From the NCBI GenBank assembly GCA_045632125.1, contig JAZQWC010000007.1, positions 1 to 7,307 on the forward strand: 7,307 nucleotides of DNA, written 5' to 3'. The translations under genes and the position numbers were made by a program. This DNA comes from CALWPV01 sp045632125. GTDB lineage: Bacteria > Bacillota > Clostridia > Lachnospirales > Bianqueaceae. The notes beneath the pieces were generated by a model. That model was not told the origin of the DNA and did not search any database. It worked only from the letters and a program-made list of their open reading frames with translations. Within the stretch, counting starts at the first letter, position 1, and each line of letters opens with the position of its first letter. This document shows positions 1 to 4,778 of this stretch, one piece after another.

Positions 1-83
1 ATAAGGCTGCCGATTATTAACGCTATTAGAAGGATGCGATTTTTATCTTCTCTGAGCCACGCGGCGATTTGATCTGTATTCAT
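1..83 (-). CDS. N-terminal start of a membrane-anchored protein (partial, unknown family)
   Basis: The reverse strand opens with an ATG at 83 preceded by AAAGGAG (97-91) with a 7-nt spacer, a good ribosome binding site. The 27 visible residues begin MNTDQIAAWLREDKNR and run into a hydrophobic stretch (ILLIALIIGSL). This suggests a short cytoplasmic head of about 16 residues followed by a transmembrane segment or uncleaved signal anchor. The rest lies beyond the left edge, so no family can be assigned. The ribosome binding site lies inside one arm of a long inverted repeat (90-158), which could control translation. The gene is divergent from sfsA. Confidence rests on the strong SD and the plausible amphipathic-then-hydrophobic N-terminus. 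Confidence 0.7.
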   Translation of the reverse strand, partial: MNTDQIAAWLREDKNRILLIALIIGSL

Positions 84-89
84 ATGAAA

Positions 90-158
90 ACTCCTTTGTA
101 ATAACTTCATTTGATACAGGGAGGATTGCCCTACTCAAACAAGTTTATACAAAGGAGT
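90..158. repeat. 69-nt imperfect inverted repeat; possible SD-sequestering leader hairpin
   Basis: ACTCCTTTGTA (90-100) is the exact reverse complement of TACAAAGGAGT (148-158). The pairing resumes further in: AACTT (103-107) with AAGTT (141-145), TTTGA (110-114) with TCAAA (135-139), and AGGG (118-121) with CCCT (129-132), leaving a loop of about 7 nt. Read on the minus strand, the 3' arm carries the AAAGGAG ribosome binding site of the gene starting at 83. The 5' arm is a perfect anti-SD, so a folded leader would hide the site. No U-tract follows on either strand, so it is not an intrinsic terminator. Alternatives are a DNA operator or a small fold-back repeat element. Confidence 0.65.
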
Positions 159-186
159 GGAAATATATTTGAATATCGTGTAAAAT
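158..186 (+). promoter_or_regulatory. Candidate SigA promoter for sfsA
   Basis: TGGAAA (158-163) and TAAAAT (181-186) are separated by 17 nt and match the -35 and -10 consensus at 4 and 5 of 6 positions. Transcription would start near 193, giving a leader of about 43 nt and excluding the upstream inverted repeat from the sfsA mRNA. The region is AT-rich, so other placements are possible. Confidence 0.35.
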
Positions 187-187
187 T

Positions 188-193
188 ATTATA
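188..193 (-). promoter_or_regulatory. Candidate -10 box for the leftward gene at 83
   Basis: The minus strand reads a perfect TATAAT at 193-188. No convincing -35 lies 16-18 nt upstream, so this is only half a promoter. If used, transcription would start near 181, producing a leader of about 98 nt that contains the whole 90-158 inverted repeat. It would lie back to back with the proposed sfsA promoter. Confidence 0.35.
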
Positions 194-235
194 GCTTTAT
201 TTTCTTCATTCTATGTAATCAAAGGACTTTACGTT

Positions 236-919
236 ATGCGCTATTCTCATATTCAAAAAGGCGAGTTTCTTCGCCGCCCCAACCGTTTCATTGCCCACGT
301 TCTGCTTAATGGAGAAGAAGTGATCTGCCATGTGAAAAACACCGGGCGTCTTAAGGAGCTTTTGCTGCCCGGCGCCACCGTGTTTTTAGAAGAATCCAAC
401 AACCCCGCCCGCAAGACCCGTTTTGATCTGGTAGCTGTGATGCGTGGTGACGAGGTGGTGAACATCGACAGTCAGGCTCCCAACCAAACCGTGGGTGAAT
501 GGCTTCGAAAGGGTGGCTTATATGCTGATGTGTCCCATGTAAAAGCGGAGGCCCGTTACGGTACTTCCCGCTTCGATTTTTATATTGAATCCGCCTCCGG
601 TCGCAAGGCCTTTCTGGAAGTCAAAGGCGTCACCCTGCTGCAGGATGGCGTAGCCCGCTTCCCGGATGCCCCCACCACCCGCGGCGTGAAACACATTGAA
701 GAGCTGGTCAAGTGCAAAGAGGACGGCTACGAAGCCTACATTCTCTTCCTATTAGAAATGAAGGGAAGCCGGTGGATGGAGCCCAACGATGCCACCCATC
801 CAGCCTTTGGCAAGGCACTCAGGGAGGCGGTTGAAAAGGGCATTAAAATTCTAGCATACGATTGCATCGTAACACCGGACAAGTTAGAAGTAGATAAAAA
901 AGTAGAGGTCAGACTGTAA
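236..919 (+). CDS. sfsA: SfsA family DNA-binding/nuclease-like protein
   Basis: This 227-residue protein has the size and motifs of the SfsA family (sugar fermentation stimulation protein A). Near the N-terminus, HVKNTGRL at residues 32-39 lies in the small OB-like nucleic-acid-binding part. It is followed by NIDSQAPN (76-83), RYGTSRFDF (107-115), FLEVKGVTL (126-134) and FPDAPTTRGVKHIEEL (142-157). The Asp in RFDF and the E-V-K of LEVKG fit the PD-(D/E)XK nuclease core known for this family. The E. coli member was named for stimulating maltose fermentation, but its cellular role in Firmicutes is not settled; a soluble cytoplasmic location is expected. The start is supported by AAAGGA (221-226) with a 9-nt spacer. 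The gene stands alone on the plus strand and appears intact. Its last codons and stop form part of a terminator hairpin. Confidence 0.95.
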   Translation: MRYSHIQKGEFLRRPNRFIAHVLLNGEEVICHVKNTGRLKELLLPGATVFLEESNNPARKTRFDLVAVMRGDEVVNIDSQAPNQTVGEWLRKGGLYADVSHVKAEARYGTSRFDFYIESASGRKAFLEVKGVTLLQDGVARFPDAPTTRGVKHIEELVKCKEDGYEAYILFLLEMKGSRWMEPNDATHPAFGKALREAVEKGIKILAYDCIVTPDKLEVDKKVEVRL

Positions 920-938
920 AGTCCGACCTCTTTCTTTT
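904..938. terminator. Two-way intrinsic terminator between convergent sfsA and the CBM9-like gene
   Basis: AGAGGTC (904-910) pairs with GACCTCT (925-931). After one A/C mismatch, GACT (912-915) pairs with AGTC (920-923), closing a GTAA tetraloop (916-919) that has the GNRA pattern on the plus strand. TTTCTTTT follows on the plus strand. On the minus strand the stem is followed by TACTTTTTT, so it can stop transcription from both sides. The sfsA stop codon TAA is at 917-919 inside the loop. Confidence 0.88.
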
Positions 939-948
939 CAACTGAATG

Positions 949-1743
949 TTATACAATTTCATCCGACAGCTGGATCTCTGTAAACTTCTCCGGGTTATGA
1001 TTGTCGGCCACACCGATGGGATCCCAGGACCAACCTACGCTGGTGGGTTTACCGTTCAGACTCATGGCCTCATAGCGACCAAGGAAAAGCTTCCAGATCT
1101 CGCCGGCCTTAGGCGGTAGGCTGTGTCCGGTGGACAGGTCACGAAAACCTTTCCAGGGGAACTTGATCTCGGCGGTCCAGCCTTTGCTGATCACCGAAGG
1201 ATCGTTGATCTTACCATCGATCTTCACCGCGGTCTCCAAACCTGGGAAATCCCAGTTATGGTAGGTCCAGCGCAGTCCGCGGGGGTTAATACCTTTCCAG
1301 AAATAGGCATCGGTACGGTCGAAGTTACCGCCGAAGGTTTTGGCATCGTTCTTAAAGATGTCAAATCGCTCTTCCTTAAACAGCGGATTCTTCAAAAACG
1401 CGTCCTGCCAGATGTAAAACACTTCATATACCACATTTAACGCATTCAGTTCCAGCTCGTAGTAGCTGTCACCGCCATCGATGAACACTTCCAAATCGTT
1501 TTCCACCCAAAGCAGAGAATCCCGCTCCGTCAAGGTTGCCGCCGGGTAGGGCTCCTCACACCAGAAACCCACATACAGAGCTTCCTCATCCCACATGAGG
1601 GCTGCACGGGTATCATACAAGCCAGGGTTGCCGCCCACCGCATCCACAAAACGATGGGATTTTTCGCAGCGTTGCCACTCGGGCTTAGTCAGGTCACCAT
1701 CGATCTTGATGGGCGTGGTTACTCTTTTACACTGATATGCCAT
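949..1743 (-). CDS. CBM9-like carbohydrate-binding domain protein, cytoplasmic, stand-alone
   Basis: The 264-residue product resembles the carbohydrate-binding family 9-like (DOMON-type beta-sandwich) domain along nearly its whole length. Recognisable pieces are KIDGDLTKPEW (13-23), the strand pair ALMWDEEALYVGFWCEEP (48-65), NDLEVFID followed by YYELELNALN (82-101), GWTAEIKFPWKGF (188-200) and GEIWKLFLGRYE (214-225). It is rich in Trp and Tyr, as expected for sugar stacking. There is no signal peptide, membrane segment or catalytic domain, so it probably stays in the cytoplasm, unlike the xylanase-linked CBM9 modules. The ligand cannot be told from sequence. The ATG is 2 nt after the ispE stop and its SD AGGAGG (1757-1752, 8-nt spacer) lies inside the last ispE codons, so translation is coupled to ispE. 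Transcription ends at the shared terminator near 904-931. Confidence 0.8.
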   Translation of the reverse strand: MAYQCKRVTTPIKIDGDLTKPEWQRCEKSHRFVDAVGGNPGLYDTRAALMWDEEALYVGFWCEEPYPAATLTERDSLLWVENDLEVFIDGGDSYYELELNALNVVYEVFYIWQDAFLKNPLFKEERFDIFKNDAKTFGGNFDRTDAYFWKGINPRGLRWTYHNWDFPGLETAVKIDGKINDPSVISKGWTAEIKFPWKGFRDLSTGHSLPPKAGEIWKLFLGRYEAMSLNGKPTSVGWSWDPIGVADNHNPEKFTEIQLSDEIV

Positions 1744-1745
1744 GA

Positions 1746-2627
1746 TCAGAACCTCCTATAGCTCTCGATGCGGCAATAGGATACCTGATATTTCCAGGGG
1801 TACTTAGCCTTACAGCGACGCACCGCTTCCCGAGCCGTTTCGTATTTTTCAAACAAACCAAACACGGTGGGGCCGCTGCCCGTCATCATGGCACCGGTAG
1901 CTCCCATCTCCATCAGATCCTTCTCGATCTCGGCGATCACCGGATACTCCGCCAGCGCCGCCGGCTCCAGCTGATTCACCATCAGCGAACAGATCTCTTT
2001 CAGATCTCCCTTACCAATAGCCTGGATCATAGCCGGAATGTCAGCCTGTTTCAAGTTTTCCTGTTTATCAAACTGTGCATATGACCAAGGCGTGGAAATA
2101 CCGAAATTCGGTTTTACCAGCGCCACGTGAGTCTCCCGCATGGGCATGATCCGCTGCAGTTTCTCCCCGCGGCCCGTGGCCAAGCAGGTGCCGCCCAGCA
2201 AACAGAATGGTATATCAGACCCCAGCTGCGCGCCCAGTTTCATCATTTCATCCATGCTCAGCCCCAGATCAAACAGCCGATTCACACCCTTGATCACCGC
2301 AGCCGCATCCGCACTGCCGCCGGCCATGCCCGCCGCAATCGGGATCTTCTTATACAGCCGGATGTGAAAGCCGCCCGTGCCATAGGTCTGCTGCATCAGC
2401 TGACCCGCCCGATAGGCGATGTTTTTCTCGTTGGCTCCCAAAAAAGGCAGGTTACACTCCAGTGTGATCTCTGCATCATCCCGCTTATCCAGCGTGATCT
2501 CATCCCAAATGCTCACATGCTGCATGATCATGGTCACATCATGAAATCCGTCTTCTCTGGCTGCGCCCACATTCAGCGCCAAATTGATCTTACCATAGGC
2601 TCTTTGTCGTACACTTCGTTCACTCAT
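1746..2627 (-). CDS. ispE: 4-diphosphocytidyl-2-C-methyl-D-erythritol kinase (IspE)
   Basis: IspE phosphorylates CDP-ME at the 2-hydroxyl using ATP, the fourth step of the MEP pathway to isopentenyl and dimethylallyl diphosphate. The 293-residue length is typical of this GHMP kinase. YGKINLALNVG (11-21) holds the conserved substrate-site Lys13. IPIAAGMAGGSADAAA (95-110) is the glycine-rich ATP loop. GSDIPF (136-141) holds the expected catalytic Asp138. MTGSGPTVFGLF (248-259) is the C-terminal GHMP motif. All key residues are present. The start is supported by AGGAGG (2641-2636) with an 8-nt spacer. A near-consensus SigA promoter of its own lies immediately upstream (2688-2661), although no terminator separates it from the SPOCS gene, so read-through is possible. 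It is coupled to the downstream CBM9-like gene. Confidence 0.96.
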   Translation of the reverse strand: MSERSVRQRAYGKINLALNVGAAREDGFHDVTMIMQHVSIWDEITLDKRDDAEITLECNLPFLGANEKNIAYRAGQLMQQTYGTGGFHIRLYKKIPIAAGMAGGSADAAAVIKGVNRLFDLGLSMDEMMKLGAQLGSDIPFCLLGGTCLATGRGEKLQRIMPMRETHVALVKPNFGISTPWSYAQFDKQENLKQADIPAMIQAIGKGDLKEICSLMVNQLEPAALAEYPVIAEIEKDLMEMGATGAMMTGSGPTVFGLFEKYETAREAVRRCKAKYPWKYQVSYCRIESYRRF

Positions 2628-2639
2628 TCGTATAACCTC

Positions 2640-2656
2640 CTATCAGTCTATGATAG
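2640..2656. promoter_or_regulatory. Dyad across the predicted ispE transcription start
   Basis: CTATCA (2640-2645) and TGATAG (2651-2656) form a perfect 6-bp inverted repeat with a 5-bp centre. It lies directly after the ispE -10 box, spans the expected start site near 2654, and its far arm shares two bases with the SD. The position suits a repressor operator. It may also be chance. Confidence 0.3.
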
Positions 2657-2660
2657 TACC

Positions 2661-2688
2661 ATTATACAACTTTTTGCAAAAATTTCAA
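2661..2688 (-). promoter_or_regulatory. SigA-type promoter of ispE
   Basis: The minus strand has TTGAAA (2688-2683, 5 of 6 consensus) and a perfect TATAAT (2666-2661) with a 16-nt spacer, 34 nt upstream of the ispE start codon. The spacer contains the perfect 12-bp palindrome TTTTTGCAAAAA (2671-2682), which could be a regulator site or simply an AT-rich spacer. The promoter lies in the 70-nt gap after the SPOCS stop codon and gives ispE expression independent of the upstream genes. Confidence 0.75.
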
Positions 2689-2697
2689 CCTCTTCCT

Positions 2698-4215
2698 TCA
2701 TTTTACCATAAGCACCGCCTGATCCCCCAGCTGCTCCAGCGTCTCCGGCCGCACCCGATATCGTTTGCCCACTTCCCAAACGCCCTCACCGGGCAGCAGG
2801 AAGCAAAGCGCCATGGAAGGCCTTTCCTCCTCCTCTTTTTCCGAAAATGCAAGATCCGTCACCACAGACTGCATCGTCTCTTCCAAAACTTCCACTTCCA
2901 ACGCCAACTGCGCCTTCACATCCAAGCGCCTTTCTCCCTGCAGCTGCGCCTGCACCTGTTCCATATGGGCCGACACCTCAGCCTTATGGTCCGGCCGCAG
3001 GCCGTTAACCGCTTCCGTCGTCCTAAAGGGGACGGGCTCCGTGAAAGAGATGACCGGACTTCTATCGTCGGCGGTCAAGCAAAAGGCGGTGACATAGAGG
3101 ACTCCCTCGATCTGCAGTTCACCCTCCAACAGAGTGATATCGTCGATCTTCGGCTGCGCCGTAGTATAAAATACCTGTAGAGCCATGGGCAATCCCTCTG
3201 GAATCTCCAATGCTTCTTTTACCTCGCTGGAAAGACTGCGGCGGCAGATCTGCTGCTGCATAGGGCACTGCAGACGGCTGAGGGTAACTTCCTGCGCCAT
3301 GTCATAGGCATCCGCCAGCAGCGGGCGCTGCTCTTCTACGCTGACTTTGACATGGCAGTCCACTACCATTTCCATTTGGATCCGGCGCAGCTCGCTATCG
3401 GAGTCCGGCATAACCTGCAGCATGGTTTTTACAATATCCATCTGCAGCGCTGTGTTCATGCCATCGGCGGCCCCTGTCACATCGATCAGGCCTGCAAATT
3501 CAGTGGCATGATCCACAAACTGCACGCCATTTTCCGTTTGATAAAGAACACTGACCAGAATCTCGCCCTTCACTTGCACCCGGCCCTCCAGAAGCTGGCA
3601 GCTGCGGCGGTGAATGGAGGCATCGTACCATAAGATCTCCTCGATGTTAGGGCTGCCCTCTCGGATCTCTGCCGTTTCTCGTACGATCAGCTTTTCCTCC
3701 TTGTCACCGATCACCCGGCGCATGGGCTGCCGTTTTTGCTGAATCACTAGGGTATCTGCCCCCACCACATCACTTACCACCGAGGTATCCTGATATCGGG
3801 TGACCTTGGCTTCGATTTCCAATAGGGCGCTTAGACTCATTTTGCGACCATTGAGCAAAATGCAGCGCACATTTTCCGGCTGATAATTCATTCGAAAGCG
3901 CAGCCTCTGCCCGTCCTGCGCCAAACCATCCAGGTTAATTTCTTCCTCCACCGGCAGGGCCGTGGTCAGGCTGCACAACCGAGGCATCTCCTCTTGACTC
4001 AGGTAGAGTACTGTAAACTCCAGCTGTCCTTTTATTCGGATCCGGCCGCGTTCCTGTACGACCTCCGCCGGAAGATAGCAAGCACTGGTCTGCAAGATCT
4101 TATCGGCATCCGGCTTACGATCCGGCACGATTACATCTCCCTTTACTGTCACCTGCAGCAGCTGCATCGGGCAAGCCGCCGCACTGCTATATGTTTCTCG
4201 AATCAAATCTGCCAC
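2698..4215 (-). CDS. SPOCS (DUF3794) protein, SipL-like, with a short C-terminal LysM-like segment
   Basis: The product is 505 residues from a GTG start at 4215. That start is preferred over the upstream ATG at 4251 because AAGGGGGAG (4230-4222) lies 6 nt before it, and the longer form would overlap the lipoprotein gene. Three SPOCS/DUF3794 repeats can be seen: roughly residues 23-103, 173-250 and 323-408. Each has a strand pair with a V/I-x-G-x-L/I core, for example RIRIKGQLEFTVLYL, RVQVKGEILVSVLY and ELQIEGVLYVTAF. The C-terminus (about 474-497) contains PGEGVWEVGKRYRVRPETLE, the front half of a LysM domain, then ends quickly with AVLMVK. Length and order match SipL of Clostridioides difficile, which binds SpoIVA at the forespore surface during coat assembly; that role is inferred here. 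No signal peptide or membrane segment is visible. The SD overlaps the lipoprotein stop, so the two genes are probably co-translated. Confidence 0.85.
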   Translation of the reverse strand: MADLIRETYSSAAACPMQLLQVTVKGDVIVPDRKPDADKILQTSACYLPAEVVQERGRIRIKGQLEFTVLYLSQEEMPRLCSLTTALPVEEEINLDGLAQDGQRLRFRMNYQPENVRCILLNGRKMSLSALLEIEAKVTRYQDTSVVSDVVGADTLVIQQKRQPMRRVIGDKEEKLIVRETAEIREGSPNIEEILWYDASIHRRSCQLLEGRVQVKGEILVSVLYQTENGVQFVDHATEFAGLIDVTGAADGMNTALQMDIVKTMLQVMPDSDSELRRIQMEMVVDCHVKVSVEEQRPLLADAYDMAQEVTLSRLQCPMQQQICRRSLSSEVKEALEIPEGLPMALQVFYTTAQPKIDDITLLEGELQIEGVLYVTAFCLTADDRSPVISFTEPVPFRTTEAVNGLRPDHKAEVSAHMEQVQAQLQGERRLDVKAQLALEVEVLEETMQSVVTDLAFSEKEEEERPSMALCFLLPGEGVWEVGKRYRVRPETLEQLGDQAVLMVK

Positions 4216-4221
4216 TTTTTT

Positions 4222-4230
4222 CTCCCCCTT
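4222..4230 (-). promoter_or_regulatory. Ribosome binding site that fixes the SPOCS gene start
   Basis: AAGGGGGAG is followed by six A residues and GTG at 4215. Its first two bases are the end of the TAA stop of the lipoprotein gene (4231-4229). The ATG at 4251, which gives 12 more residues, has no comparable site and lies inside the lipoprotein gene. Confidence 0.8.
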
Positions 4231-4663
4231 AATACAATATGAATTCAACATTTTTTGAAGTATCTTCCATCTTCAGGATCATATACGGATAGGACGGCGA
4301 GGTGGATACCACTTCTTCCGGTGCCGGCGCGATCAGTTTGGCTTCGATTAGGATCTCATCTTCGTTTTCCTTCACCGCCACCAGCTGAATACTAAAACCT
4401 CCGGTGTTCTGACGTCCAAAACCAAAGGCAATGTACATCCCCTCGTTATCCCGATAGGAAAATCCAAAGCCCTTTTCCCTTTCTTTATAGATTTTTTCAT
4501 TCACCTTATGAGGTACCTCGCTGCCGGACACGATCTCGTAAACAGCATCCTGCATGTTCTCATAGGTTCGTTTGGGTGCTTCTTGTTTACCGCAGGAGAC
4601 AAGCACCGCTGTCAGCAGCAAAATGATCAGCACGAGCGTGCATCGTTTCTTGGTATTTCGCAT
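4229..4663 (-). CDS. Lipoprotein with a PrcB C-terminal-type domain
   Basis: From the ATG at 4663 the protein is 144 residues. AAAGGAG upstream (about 9-nt spacer) supports this start over the in-frame GTG at 4684. The N-terminus is a lipoprotein signal: MRNTKKR, a hydrophobic run at about 9-22, and lipobox LVSC with Cys24 as the expected lipid-anchored residue, so the mature protein should sit on the outer face of the membrane. Residues about 76-135 resemble the PrcB C-terminal domain: MYIAFGFGRQNTGGFSIQL, then an alternating strand, APAPEEVV, and SYPYMILK. This domain is named from the treponemal PrtP protease complex, where PrcB is a partner subunit; here the function is unknown. Residues 25-75 are polar with no recognised domain. 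The gene follows a terminator, so it probably begins a transcription unit that includes the SPOCS gene downstream. Confidence 0.8.
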   Translation of the reverse strand: MRNTKKRCTLVLIILLLTAVLVSCGKQEAPKRTYENMQDAVYEIVSGSEVPHKVNEKIYKEREKGFGFSYRDNEGMYIAFGFGRQNTGGFSIQLVAVKENEDEILIEAKLIAPAPEEVVSTSPSYPYMILKMEDTSKNVEFILY

Positions 4664-4686
4664 AGGCCGTCTCTCCTTTTTCACAG

Positions 4687-4715
4687 TTTATTCCGCTGCT
4701 TCTAAAAAAGAACAA
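4687..4715 (-). promoter_or_regulatory. Weak candidate promoter for the lipoprotein-SPOCS unit
   Basis: The minus strand has TTGTTC (4715-4710) and AATAAA (4692-4687) separated by 17 nt, matching the SigA boxes at 3 and 4 of 6 positions. It is located where a promoter is needed, between the terminator at 4721-4755 and the ATG at 4663. A sporulation sigma factor could use a different sequence, which I could not identify. Confidence 0.25.
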
Positions 4716-4755
4716 CAAAAAGCAAGCCCCTTGAATTTTCTTCAAGAGGCTTGCT
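4710..4755 (-). terminator. Strong intrinsic terminator after the PEGA protein gene
   Basis: On the minus strand AGCAAGCCTCTTGAA (4755-4741) pairs over 15 positions with TTCAAGGGGCTTGCT (4735-4721), with one U-G wobble and a 5-nt GAAAA loop. It is followed by TTTTTGTTGTTC and then a T-run. The wobble pair is a C/A mismatch when read on the plus strand, so the structure favours minus-strand termination. It begins 23 nt after the stop codon at 4779 and isolates the upstream gene from the lipoprotein gene. Confidence 0.93.
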
Positions 4756-4778
4756 CATTTTTACAGTATCAATTTTAC

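Noticed and set aside
148..183. AAAGGAG on the plus strand (151-157) followed by a TTG start
   Set aside because: The frame stops after four codons (TAA at 181-183). The SD-like sequence is explained by the inverted repeat.
2127..2711. Plus-strand open frame of 194 codons opposite ispE
   Set aside because: The minus frame encodes an intact IspE with all motifs. The plus frame is a His/Gln/Arg-rich shadow with no family resemblance.
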